64,000 nucleotides of DNA from Pseudomonadota bacterium (GTDB taxonomy: Bacteria > Pseudomonadota > Gammaproteobacteria > Steroidobacterales > MnTg04), in NCBI GenBank assembly GCA_022560735.1, contig JADFSO010000003.1:1-64000 (forward strand), in the 5' to 3' direction. Below, piece after piece: positions 8,381 to 16,474 of the stretch (its first letter is position 1; each line of letters begins with the position of its first letter). The position numbers and the translations under genes are program-made. The notes under the pieces were generated by a model. The model searched no databases. It worked only from the letters and a program-made list of their open reading frames with translations, and had not been told where the DNA came from.

Positions 8381-8658
8381 CAACAGGGCAATCGTTTCGA
8401 GGAGGAACACATATGCTTTACAGGGATCGCGAAAACGGCATGATCCTCGGGGTCTGCGCCGGCATCGCCGAAAGATTCGAATTCAACGTGCTCGGCGTGC
8501 GCATACTCGCGGTAGCCGCGATGGTCTGCCTGGCTTTCTGGCCGGTCGTTGTCGCCTACCTGGCTTTCGGCTTGTTGCTCCGTGACCGCCCGCTTAATTA
8601 TTACGGGCGGGACTATGAGCATCGATTCTGGCGGTCCAACGATCGGGAAACGGAGTGA
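8377..8658 (+). CDS. pspC: Phage shock protein C (PspC domain)
   Basis: 93 residues with a PspC domain: YRDRENGMILGVCAGIAERF, then a hydrophobic helix (about 52-74). It is the membrane sensor partner of PspB. Two starts are good: ATG 8377, overlapping the pspB stop and preceded by AAGGAG, and ATG 8413, preceded by GAGGAGG. The first is preferred because it gives an N-terminus as long as that of the next, paralogous gene. The short C-terminus lacks the long periplasmic tail of E. coli PspC. Confidence 0.9.
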   Translation: MTTGQSFRGGTHMLYRDRENGMILGVCAGIAERFEFNVLGVRILAVAAMVCLAFWPVVVAYLAFGLLLRDRPLNYYGRDYEHRFWRSNDRETE

Positions 8659-8660
8659 GC

Positions 8661-9056
8661 ATGAGTCATTACCAGGAATTTCCAACACGGCGCTTTTTTC
8701 GTGACCCAAAGCACGGGATTTTTGGCGGGGTCTGCGCGGGGATCGCCAATTACTTCGGCTTTGCTGTAACCGCGGTCCGGCTGGTTACATTCTTTAGCAT
8801 GTTGTTTTTCCAGTCGCTGATTGTGGCGTATATAGTGCTTATATTCGTCATTCCACGGCAGCCAAACACGCCGGAAAGAACAACAGCGGAAAGAGCTTTC
8901 GACCGGGCGATGCGACGCGCACCGAAAGCCACGTTCGCGGAGGTGCGCTACCGCTTTCGCGATATGGAGGCGCGCCTGCAGAAAATGGAGCGCTATGTGA
9001 CCTCGAAGCGATTTCAGCTCGATCGGGAATTCGAGAATTTAAGAAACCAGGACTAA
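8661..9056 (+). CDS. Second PspC-domain protein with coiled-coil tail
   Basis: 131 residues. It has a PspC domain (FFRDPKHGIFGGVCAGIANY and a membrane helix at about 42-68) followed by a charged, probably coiled-coil tail (FRDMEARLQKMERYVTS). It is closer in size to canonical PspC than the gene before it. A GTG at 8655 overlapping the preceding stop is an alternative start. The tail resembles the C-termini of the two small genes that follow. Tandem PspC-domain genes suggest split or diversified sensing. Confidence 0.88.
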   Translation: MSHYQEFPTRRFFRDPKHGIFGGVCAGIANYFGFAVTAVRLVTFFSMLFFQSLIVAYIVLIFVIPRQPNTPERTTAERAFDRAMRRAPKATFAEVRYRFRDMEARLQKMERYVTSKRFQLDREFENLRNQD

Positions 9057-9075
9057 GACTCTTGTGGAGGCGTTT

Positions 9076-9214
9076 ATGATCGGCGATTTGTTCCTGATAG
9101 CCTTGATTCTGTGTTGTTTTTTTTGCCTGCTTGCAACAACGGGTGGAAGTACTCGAGCGTATCGCCACCGATCGCAAGTACGCGTTACGCGAGAAATTTC
9201 TGGATCTTGAATAA
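9076..9214 (+). pseudogene. Small psp-operon membrane protein, frameshifted at T8
   Basis: ATG 9076 opens a membrane helix (MIGDLFLIALILCCFF...). The frame then leaves the coding register at a run of eight T (9117-9124). With seven T it would continue ...FFACLQQRVEVLERIATDRK... and stop at 9214, a 45-residue protein with one membrane helix and a PspB-like cytoplasmic tail. The tail matches the next gene (VLEKIITDRE ... LRDEFRDLE). Either a real indel, a homopolymer sequencing error, or slippage decoding. RBS TGGAGG at 9065-9070. Confidence 0.7.
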
Positions 9215-9241
9215 TCCATCACAGTTTGGGGCTGATGCCGC

Positions 9242-9520
9242 ATGAGCAAATACGAATTCATCCTGTCCCTGTCAGCCATCCTGTGTGGCGCCTGGGTTTT
9301 CAAGGAACTGATCATTTCACGAAGGCACGGGAAGCGTTATCGGAGCAAGGGCCGGCATCGCGGGAACGCGGAGGCCGAGTTGCAGGCCGAAAACGATGCG
9401 GCCGCGGAAAAACTGAAAGCGATGGAAGAGCGTATCAGGGTGCTCGAAAAAATCATTACCGATCGCGAGGCGAATCTGCGCGACGAGTTTCGGGATCTGG
9501 AAAATAGCGACGACCGCTAA
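9242..9520 (+). CDS. psp-operon accessory membrane protein with coiled coil
   Basis: 92 residues: one membrane helix (about 5-24), a basic stretch (RRHGKRYRSKGRHRG) and a coiled coil ending EERIRVLEKIITDREANL, similar to the preceding broken gene and to PspB tails. Last gene of the same-strand psp cluster. Its role is not known; it may be an additional PspB-like adaptor. The start lacks a strong Shine-Dalgarno sequence. Confidence 0.75.
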   Translation: MSKYEFILSLSAILCGAWVFKELIISRRHGKRYRSKGRHRGNAEAELQAENDAAAEKLKAMEERIRVLEKIITDREANLRDEFRDLENSDDR

Positions 9521-9584
9521 GACAGCAACCTCGATGTTTATGCCGAAGGAGCGGTCGGCTCAATGCGACCGGGAGCGTACCGCC

Positions 9585-11435
9585 TTATTCGCAGACCGGG
9601 CCATTCGCTGACGGTTTGCACCAGCGTGGCCAGCCGTTCTCATTCCAGTAGTCCGGCAGCTTGATTTCTTCAAGCAATAATTCAAAATCCGGCAAAGCCC
9701 TGAGGTAGTCATACCTTGGGAACCACAGATTAGCGATCATCGCAGGAGCATCGCTGACCAGTTTCCGCATCAAATCCAGGACCCTTGGCGACTTGATAAT
9801 CAACAGTGTAAGGGTCGGGACACCGGCCGCGGCAGTGCCGCTGGCGTGCAGTGCCCATTCTGTGATCTCGCTTTCAAGCTGTTCGTCGCCACGCGCGGCG
9901 TAGGCAAGGCTGGCCGACTGGAAGGGCTCGATTCCGGAAAATCGATGCCACTCATCGATCATTTCCGCCGCGGATACCAGGTCGCCGCGCATTTCATAAA
10001 TTTCGCTGAGCACCGCCAATGCGTACATGTGGCCAAGATCCCGGGCCCGGTTCGCATAGCGCTCGGCTTCCTCGATTTCACCATTAAGCAGCAGTGCCAC
10101 GGCTAACCAGGTTTTGTTGACGCCGGTTCCCGGAGCCAGTTCCACGGCTTTGCGCAGGGGGTGCTCTGCTTTGTCCGGGTAGCCGATTTCCAGCAACTGA
10201 ATGCCTTTCCATAGAAACGCCGATGGCTCGCCGGGGTTCAGTGCAATCGCCCGGTCAAAATACGCCATGGAGTCAACCCAGCGATAGTCTTGCGCCGTGA
10301 CCAGGCCGAGCACGGCGACTGGTTCCGCCTGGCCCGGTCTTAATTCCAGCGATTTTTCCGCGGCATCACGGGCATCGATCAGCGACCGCCGCCGATCCAT
10401 CGGCAAATAGTCCGGGTAAACTACGTACGTGGCAGCCAGGCCTGACCAGGCCGCCGCGTATTTTGGATCGGTCCGAACCACTTCTTTGAACCTGGCCAAC
10501 GCTTTTTCCAGGTCTGCTCCGCGCTGATACAAAAAATGCCGGCCTTGCAAATACAACTCATAGGCCTCGACACTGCCTGATGGCGGCCGGTTGTCGGCGA
10601 CTGCCGCTGCGGCATCGCCAACGTCTCCGACCGAGAGCGTAGCCTGTATTGCGTGTACGATTTTTTGCGCGATCTCGTCTTGTACCGCGAAAATGTCCTT
10701 GAGATCCCGGTCAAAAGTTTCCGACCAAAGATGGGTATCGGTAGCGACATCGATCAGCTGCGCGGTGATTCGCACCCGGTCGCCATCCTTGCGTACGCTG
10801 CCTTCGAGTACATGGTTTACGCCCAGTGCCGCGGCAATCTCGGCAATATCCATGTTCCGGCCCTTGAAGGCGAACGAGGATGTTCGTGACGGGACCCGGA
10901 GTCCCTTGATTTTGACCAGGACATTGAGGAGCTCTTCGGATATGCCATCGCTGAAATACTCGTTGTCCTTGTCGCTGCTCATATTAACAAAGGGAATAAC
11001 CGCTATCGATACAAGGCCGCCTTTGGCAGGGGAAACTTCAGAAACTGCCGGGGTTTCTTCGATGGGCTCAGCTGGGCCCATTGAAATCCTGGGCTCGAGA
11101 AAGAAATAAATCACCGCAATGAGCAGCAAGCCGATGATGACAAAATCGATCCGCCGGCCGGTCCGGGGCGTTATCGACTGGCTGCGATGGACTTCCTCCT
11201 CACGTTTCAGCCCTTCGGGGGTCAATTCGAATGCCCACGCAAAAATCATTGCGAAAGGAAAGCCGATCAACAGCAGTAGCAGCACCAGCGAGCCGGCCCA
11301 TTCAGGAATCTTCAGCAGTGGAAATGCGACATCGATAATCTGGATCGCCAGCCAGCCGGCTATAAGGTAAACAGTCGCGACCCTGACGACATTGCGCCGG
11401 CTCAGTTCGCCATAGAAATTCTTGATCAACGACAC
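9585..11435 (-). CDS. TolB-like/TPR inner-membrane protein
   Basis: 616 residues, intact paralogue of the broken gene at 734-2600. Order: two membrane helices (about 18-38, 44-64), a conserved cytoplasmic loop (FAWAFELTPEGLKREEEVHR), a third helix (about 97-113), a TolB-like domain (about 142-262, SIAVIPFVNMSSDKDNEYFS), then TPR repeats (about 285-480) and a conserved end (LPDYWNENGWPRWC). COG5616-type; no biochemical role is established. It converges on the psp operon with a 64-base gap. Confidence 0.85.
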   Translation of the reverse strand: MSLIKNFYGELSRRNVVRVATVYLIAGWLAIQIIDVAFPLLKIPEWAGSLVLLLLLIGFPFAMIFAWAFELTPEGLKREEEVHRSQSITPRTGRRIDFVIIGLLLIAVIYFFLEPRISMGPAEPIEETPAVSEVSPAKGGLVSIAVIPFVNMSSDKDNEYFSDGISEELLNVLVKIKGLRVPSRTSSFAFKGRNMDIAEIAAALGVNHVLEGSVRKDGDRVRITAQLIDVATDTHLWSETFDRDLKDIFAVQDEIAQKIVHAIQATLSVGDVGDAAAAVADNRPPSGSVEAYELYLQGRHFLYQRGADLEKALARFKEVVRTDPKYAAAWSGLAATYVVYPDYLPMDRRRSLIDARDAAEKSLELRPGQAEPVAVLGLVTAQDYRWVDSMAYFDRAIALNPGEPSAFLWKGIQLLEIGYPDKAEHPLRKAVELAPGTGVNKTWLAVALLLNGEIEEAERYANRARDLGHMYALAVLSEIYEMRGDLVSAAEMIDEWHRFSGIEPFQSASLAYAARGDEQLESEITEWALHASGTAAAGVPTLTLLIIKSPRVLDLMRKLVSDAPAMIANLWFPRYDYLRALPDFELLLEEIKLPDYWNENGWPRWCKPSANGPVCE

Positions 11436-11537
11436 GATGCAAGACCACCTTTGACCCAGGCGAAGCCTAGCACCTGAACCGGCCGGCTGTACTGCCGTCA
11501 GCTATCAAAAAGAGCGTCGTGCGGTATTATCAGCGAA

Positions 11538-12029
11538 GTGGACCTGATTTTTGACGGAGTTGGCGATGTCGGCAACAGCAGAAAAAAACCGCTTGTCGTT
11601 CCACCGGTGTATCTGTTGCTGTTTATCCTGGGCCAGGTGGCAATTCATCGCTACTGGCCACTGGCGCAGCTTTTCGATGGGCCGATTCGTTACTCCGGCC
11701 TGATGCTCCTCGCTCTTGGCATCTTGTTCGTGGGCTGGGGAGCGCGTGCCTTTGCCCGGGCCGATACGGCGATCAGACCGCTGGAAGCATCGACCAGGCT
11801 GGTGACCCATGGCTTGTACCGGTTTACGCGAAACCCGATGTACCTGGGCATGATCCAGGTCCTGGCGGGCGTTTGCCTGTTGCTGGGCAGCCTGTCGCCA
11901 TGGCTGCTGATTCCCGGATTCATTTTGATTATTCGTAATGCGTTTATTCTTCGTGAGGAAGCGATGATGGAAAGTACCTTCGGCGAGCAGTATCGCAACT
12001 ACAGGTCCAGCGTCCGGCGATGGATATGA
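11538..12029 (+). CDS. ICMT/PEMT-like membrane methyltransferase
   Basis: 163 residues, about four membrane helices. The C-terminal half carries the signature of isoprenylcysteine carboxyl methyltransferase and phospholipid methyltransferase families: LVTHGLYRFTRNPMYLGM and a final EEAMMESTFGEQYRNY. It transfers methyl from S-adenosylmethionine to a lipid-like acceptor at the membrane; the bacterial substrate is unknown. The start is GTG 11538; no ATG gives a complete first helix. Confidence 0.8.
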   Translation: MDLIFDGVGDVGNSRKKPLVVPPVYLLLFILGQVAIHRYWPLAQLFDGPIRYSGLMLLALGILFVGWGARAFARADTAIRPLEASTRLVTHGLYRFTRNPMYLGMIQVLAGVCLLLGSLSPWLLIPGFILIIRNAFILREEAMMESTFGEQYRNYRSSVRRWI

Positions 12030-12053
12030 TTCCGGTGGACGCAAGGTCATGCC

Positions 12054-12374
12054 ATGATTAACAAGGCTGACTTCTATGTGCTCTACCGCTGGCGATTGAA
12101 AACCGGTATGGAACAGCAGTTCACCGATGCCTGGGCGAAAATGACCGAGCTGATACGAGAGCAAAGAGGGGGCCTGGGGTCACGCCTGCACTATCGCGAC
12201 GATGGCTGGTGGGTCGCCTACGCCGCCTGGCCCAGCCGGGATCACTGGACGAAGTCGAAGGGCCTTGGGCCCGCGGACGAGACGCTCGCCAGTTTGATGA
12301 ACGACGCTATCGCCGAGCGGAAACCGGCAGAGGAATTATTGCCGGTAAGGGACCTGGTTGCGGGGAAACAATGA
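12054..12374 (+). CDS. ABM-like dimeric alpha/beta-barrel protein
   Basis: 106 residues. The pattern FYVLYRWRLKTGMEQQFTDA...W, then LGSRLHYRDDGWWVAYAAWP, fits the antibiotic-biosynthesis-monooxygenase / stress-responsive barrel fold, a small dimeric domain used by varied oxygenases. It starts 24 bases after the methyltransferase gene and probably shares its transcript. Substrate unknown. Confidence 0.65.
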   Translation: MINKADFYVLYRWRLKTGMEQQFTDAWAKMTELIREQRGGLGSRLHYRDDGWWVAYAAWPSRDHWTKSKGLGPADETLASLMNDAIAERKPAEELLPVRDLVAGKQ

Positions 12375-12401
12375 GTTATCCTGGATGAACCAACAGGATT
12401 A

Positions 12402-13010
12402 ATGAAGATGAGCAGAGATGCCGACGATATCTTGAGATACTGGTTTGGAGAGCAGGAAGACGATGCCGATGTTGCGAAAACGCAGCAGTCGTTGTGGTGG
12501 TCCAAAAATCCGGATGTCGACCGGGAGATTTCGGAAACTTTTGCGGCAACGCTCGAAGAAGCCTGCAGGGGAGACCTGGCAGATTGGGAAAACTCGGCCC
12601 GGGGCATGCTTGCCCTGATTATCCTCGTGGATCAATACAGCCGGAATATTTACCGTGATGATGCACGCTCATTTTCTAACGATCACCTGGCACGCAACTG
12701 GTGCCGCCAGCTCCTGGCGAGGAGGCTGGATATGGAGCTCCGGCCCATTGAGCGTGTATTTGCCTATCTGCCCCTCGAGCACTCCGAGGACATGGCCGAT
12801 CAGGAGCGGTGCGTTGCGCTTTATACGACCCTTGACGCACAGGCGCCGCACCGTCACCAGGAGGTTTTTGCGGGGTTTCTCGATTTTGCCCGAGCACACC
12901 GAAAAATCATCAGGCGATTCGGGAGATATCCTCATCGAAACAGGATTCTTTCCCGCGAATCCACTGCTGCTGAAGAGACCTTTCTAACCCAGCCCGGATC
13001 ATCGTTCTAG
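12402..13010 (+). CDS. DUF924 family protein
   Basis: 202 residues of all-helical DUF924: YWFGEQ near the N-terminus, WWSKNPDVDREI, then LALIILVDQYSRNIYRD and the conserved YLPLEHSEDMADQERCV. The fold is TPR-like; no activity is established. It begins 27 bases after the preceding gene. ATG 12408 is a possible alternative start. Confidence 0.88.
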   Translation: MKMSRDADDILRYWFGEQEDDADVAKTQQSLWWSKNPDVDREISETFAATLEEACRGDLADWENSARGMLALIILVDQYSRNIYRDDARSFSNDHLARNWCRQLLARRLDMELRPIERVFAYLPLEHSEDMADQERCVALYTTLDAQAPHRHQEVFAGFLDFARAHRKIIRRFGRYPHRNRILSRESTAAEETFLTQPGSSF

Positions 13011-13070
13011 CGCGTGCGCTGGCATGGACGGGAAAGGAAGAAAACGTGATGATAGTCGCCAAGTGCACTT

Positions 13071-13616
13071 ATGACAGATCATGAATCGGAAAAACTGAAC
13101 CAGGCCTTGCCGGTCGATCCTCGTGAACTCGAGATCGTGTTTGCCGAATTTGGCGCGACGGTGCATGCGGCCCAGTGCCTGGAATATGCGTTGGGGCTGC
13201 TGATGGCTTTGCTGACCAAGTACGAGGATGCAAAATTCAAAGGCGGACCCGATGAAAGTCTCAGCGCGGCGCTCTCCAGTCAAACCCTGGGAGAGTTGTT
13301 CAGAACTGTGCGCAAGCAGGAGTTTTTTACTTCAGCGCAGAGGAAGACGGTTCACAAGGCGATCAAACAACGCAATCAGCTGGTGCATTCTTACCTGGTG
13401 GACAAGGCAGAATATTTTCTCGGCGCCAGGAGCAGAGCCAAACTTGTAAAAGATATCCAGAAAAGGCGGACCAATCTGCGCGAGGCAAATGCGATTATTG
13501 ACGGGATGATCGATCACTATCTGAAAGAGCACGGTACCAGTATCGAGGAATTACATGATTTCTGGGAACCGCTGGTACGCTCGGATGAAGAATTGCCGGA
13601 CCATTTCATCGATTGA
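13071..13616 (+). CDS. Hypothetical protein with HEPN-like RX4HXY motif
   Basis: 181 mostly helical residues. Residues 101-108 read RNQLVHSY, which fits the RX4HXY motif of HepT-type HEPN ribonuclease toxins. I do not see a neighbouring minimal nucleotidyltransferase antitoxin (MntA). The overall family was not recognised; many non-toxic proteins of the same helical fold keep an R-N-x-x-V-H motif. Stand-alone gene between DUF924 and a lipoprotein gene. Confidence 0.6.
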   Translation: MTDHESEKLNQALPVDPRELEIVFAEFGATVHAAQCLEYALGLLMALLTKYEDAKFKGGPDESLSAALSSQTLGELFRTVRKQEFFTSAQRKTVHKAIKQRNQLVHSYLVDKAEYFLGARSRAKLVKDIQKRRTNLREANAIIDGMIDHYLKEHGTSIEELHDFWEPLVRSDEELPDHFID

Positions 13617-13666
13617 GTGCATGCAAGGTATGGGCCGAAAGGCCGCCAAGAAAACTGGAGAAAGAA

Positions 13667-14125
13667 ATGACCATGGCAAGAATGTGCCTGCTTGTATCGA
13701 TCGGCGGACTTGTCGTTGCATGCGCTGCACCCGTCAATCTCGAGGCGGAACGGAAATCCTTGCTGGCGGCGGATGTTCGTTTTGACGAACATTCCGGGGA
13801 TTTCGGGGCGGCTGATGCTTTCTCGAAGTATCTTGTTGACGATGCACTGAGGTTGCCGCAGAACGGGCCGGCAGTCAGGGGTCTCGAGAATATCGTAAAA
13901 TCACTGGCCGGAGAATATTCGCTCCGCTGGACACCGCAGGATGTGGCTGTATCCGGGAATGCAGACATGGGGTACACATGGGGGCGCTGGCTGCTGACGG
14001 TTGACACAGAATCGGGGGCATTGGAAAGAAGGGGAAAATATCTCAATGTCTGGGTCAAGAGAAACGGCGAGTGGATGGTACTGGTCGACATGGGAAACCA
14101 GGCTGACCCCTTGCCTGAGCGATAA
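13667..14125 (+). CDS. SnoaL/DUF4440-like lipoprotein
   Basis: 152 residues. Lipoprotein signal with lipobox VVAC (Cys about 19), then an NTF2-fold domain of the SnoaL/DUF4440 type (ERKSLLAADVRFDEHS... and YTWGRWLLTVDTESG... KYLNVWVKRNGEWMVL). Start ATG 13667 is supported by GGAG at 13657-13660 and by the signal peptide. Likely anchored in the outer membrane; ligand unknown. Followed by another NTF2-fold gene. Confidence 0.78.
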   Translation: MTMARMCLLVSIGGLVVACAAPVNLEAERKSLLAADVRFDEHSGDFGAADAFSKYLVDDALRLPQNGPAVRGLENIVKSLAGEYSLRWTPQDVAVSGNADMGYTWGRWLLTVDTESGALERRGKYLNVWVKRNGEWMVLVDMGNQADPLPER

Positions 14126-14176
14126 TCGGTATCCGGCCATGGCACAGCCACCCCTATACACAACAGGAGTTCGCCG

Positions 14177-14569
14177 ATGAATGATCTGCCGGAGCGCCGT
14201 TCCTACCAGGTATTTGAAAACTGGATTCAGGCGATGGGCGCTGCCTGGGAAGCCAGGGACGCCGATCGTTTCGCGCAACTGTTTACCGAAAATGCACATT
14301 ACTATTGGACGCCATTTCAGGAGGTGCTCGAAGGGCGCGGGCAAATCGCAAACGCGGTGGAGAAAGCGGTTACGACGCAGCAGGACGTGAAGTTTCGCTA
14401 TAACGTTATCGACTGGTCTGACCGTGCCGGCACGGCCCACTGGCGATGCACTTTCAATCGTGAGAACGGCGACCAGGTAATTATCGACGGCATGTTGCGC
14501 GCGATTCTGGACGAAGACGGTTTGTGCGAAGAATTCAGGGAATGGTGGCACAGCAACGAAACAAAATGA
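14177..14569 (+). CDS. SnoaL-like NTF2-fold protein
   Basis: 130 residues, no signal peptide. NTF2-like pattern: AWEARDADRFAQLFTENAHY, IANAVEKAV, then FNRENGDQVIIDGMLRAIL and EFREWWH at the end. Such proteins act as small isomerases, hydrolases or binding modules. RBS CAGGAG upstream. Its stop overlaps the start of the LCAT-like gene (ATGA at 14566), showing translational coupling. Confidence 0.78.
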   Translation: MNDLPERRSYQVFENWIQAMGAAWEARDADRFAQLFTENAHYYWTPFQEVLEGRGQIANAVEKAVTTQQDVKFRYNVIDWSDRAGTAHWRCTFNRENGDQVIIDGMLRAILDEDGLCEEFREWWHSNETK

Positions 14570-15969
14570 GGACGCATCGCTATTTGCTGCCGATATTATT
14601 GGTCCTTGGCGGTCTGGGCAGTTGCGCGCAGTTCAATAAGCCGGACCTGGAAAGACTTTACCGTTATCAGCAGGGTAACCCGAACCAGCCGCCGATAATC
14701 CTGATACCAGGCCTGCTCGGTTCGCGGTTGAGTGACGCCGATGGCAAAGAGGTCTGGCCAGGGTCCGCCTTCAAATTGCTGTTTTCCAACTATGATCGAC
14801 TCGCGTTAAAGTTTAACCCGGATACGCTGGAACCCGAGAAGTCTGATTTTCTCGTGACCGGCCTGACCGATACGATCGTCGGGCAGGATTACTACGGGCG
14901 GTTGCGGGAGGTGCTTGAAAGCGCCGGCGGTTTCATCGCGTCTGTACCAGGTACGCCTGCCCGGCGCGGGGAACGCCGGTATTACGTCCTCGCCTATGAC
15001 TGGCGGCAGGACATCCTGTCAGCGGTCAGGAAGCTTGATTCGCTGATCGAAACCATCCGGCGGGATTACCAGGATCCCGGTCTCGAAGTGGATGTCATTG
15101 CGCACAGCATGGGCGGGATGATAACGCGCTATTACATTCGCTATGGTACGAGCGATGAACTGACGGACAACGAGTTTCTGGCCAATAACCACGGGGCCTC
15201 GCGAATTCGCCGGGCGATCTTGCTCGGTACCCCGAATCTCGGGTCGACCAGTGCCGTCAAGGCGATCATCAACGGCTTCAAAATCGGCTTCGGGGAGCTT
15301 TCGCCGCAGTTGATCGCCACCTGGCCAAGTAGCTACCAATTGCTTCCGCATCCGATCAGCCGGTGGCTGCTTGCCATGGATGGCACGGTCCTGGATCGAG
15401 ATCTGTTCGACCCCGAGACCTGGCGCAGATTTCAGTTCTCGATTTTTGACCCGGAGATCGAAAAGGAGATTATCTCGCGATTCAAAGATCCGTCGGAGGG
15501 CCGGGAATATTTGCGAGTATTCCAGGCGTATTTTGCCAAACATCTCGAAAGGGCAAGGCGTTTTGTCTGGTCGCTTACGGTAAAGGCGCCACATCCGGAT
15601 GTGAAGTTGATTGTTTTTGGCGGTGATTGCCGGCTGACCCCGGCACGGCTGGTGGTGGAGGAAGTCGATGGCAAATCGGTGCTGCGTTATTCGCCTCACG
15701 AAATACGCCGACCGCATGCCGCGGTAAATTATGACCGCCTGATGATGGAGCCAGGCGACGGCAGGGTTACCAAGGCATCGTTGCTGGCGAGGCAGACCTA
15801 CGATCCAACCGTCCAGCGCCACGAATGGAGTTTCATCGATATCGAATACGCTTTTTTTCTTTGCTCGAAACACACCAGGTTGACCGGCAACCCCATTTTT
15901 CAGGACAATCTTCTGCACGCTATACTCAGCATCGACGAAGAAATGTATCGAGCTGTCGGGGAAGAGTAA
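14566..15969 (+). CDS. LCAT-like acyltransferase/phospholipase lipoprotein
   Basis: 467 residues. Lipoprotein signal with lipobox LGSC (Cys 20), then an alpha/beta-hydrolase of the lecithin:cholesterol acyltransferase family: ILIPGLLGSRL near residue 48, LAYDWRQD, and the nucleophile S181 in IAHSMGGM. It is expected to be tethered to the outer membrane, acting on phospholipids or other lipid esters. ATG 14566 was chosen over an upstream in-frame ATG because it overlaps the previous stop and begins the signal peptide. Confidence 0.82.
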   Translation: MRTHRYLLPILLVLGGLGSCAQFNKPDLERLYRYQQGNPNQPPIILIPGLLGSRLSDADGKEVWPGSAFKLLFSNYDRLALKFNPDTLEPEKSDFLVTGLTDTIVGQDYYGRLREVLESAGGFIASVPGTPARRGERRYYVLAYDWRQDILSAVRKLDSLIETIRRDYQDPGLEVDVIAHSMGGMITRYYIRYGTSDELTDNEFLANNHGASRIRRAILLGTPNLGSTSAVKAIINGFKIGFGELSPQLIATWPSSYQLLPHPISRWLLAMDGTVLDRDLFDPETWRRFQFSIFDPEIEKEIISRFKDPSEGREYLRVFQAYFAKHLERARRFVWSLTVKAPHPDVKLIVFGGDCRLTPARLVVEEVDGKSVLRYSPHEIRRPHAAVNYDRLMMEPGDGRVTKASLLARQTYDPTVQRHEWSFIDIEYAFFLCSKHTRLTGNPIFQDNLLHAILSIDEEMYRAVGEE

Positions 15970-15979
15970 GGCTGCACGA

Positions 15980-16474
15980 CTATTTTTTTCTGTGGCGCCA
16001 TATCCACGGCGGAATCCGCTGTTTCGCCGGAAGACTCCATAAACCGGCTCTTTGTTCCCGGGCGCTTTTCTCCAGGGCAAACAATTTTTCATCTTCCGCG
16101 TATTTTGGATATACCCATGCCAGGCCATGGCTTAGCATCCACGCATTGACGTGCAATTGATCACGCAGACGGTAAATATGGGCGACCAGGCGCCCATAGG
16201 CGTCGATGTCATAAATTTCCATTCGCACCGGTTCGCCATCGATCAATTCCCTTAGCTTGTCTCGTGAACGGTCTCCGAAGGGCTGGTCTTTTTCGGGTGC
16301 ATCGATTTCGGCCAGGCGTATTTCAACCGAGCGGCCCGGCGCGAGTTTTACGATCAGGCTGTCGCCATCGAAAACCTTGCTGACTATTCCGGTATTGGTC
16401 TGTGCACTGGCGACCGGTCCGTGGAGCAGCAGCAGGAGCAGGAGTGCGTAGCAGGCAAAACGCTTCATGGTCAC
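15980..16474 (-). CDS. Secreted thermonuclease-family nuclease
   Basis: 164 residues: signal peptide (about 1-24, ending ASAQ) and a staphylococcal-nuclease-like domain with VFDGDSL, RLAEIDAPEKDQPFG, RVVAH-like GRLVAHIY and LVWVYPKY-like AWVYPKYAEDE. Calcium-dependent cleavage of DNA or RNA outside the cytoplasm is expected. Its start overlaps the stop of the upstream alcohol dehydrogenase gene (ATGA at 16471-16474), so both are on one message. It converges on the LCAT-like gene with 10 bases between stops. Confidence 0.88.
   Translation of the reverse strand: MTMKRFACYALLLLLLLHGPVASAQTNTGIVSKVFDGDSLIVKLAPGRSVEIRLAEIDAPEKDQPFGDRSRDKLRELIDGEPVRMEIYDIDAYGRLVAHIYRLRDQLHVNAWMLSHGLAWVYPKYAEDEKLFALEKSAREQRAGLWSLPAKQRIPPWIWRHRKK

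Noticed and set aside
15019..16128. Minus-strand ORF of 369 codons
   Set aside because: Antisense to the LCAT-like gene and overlapping the thermonuclease gene in another frame.
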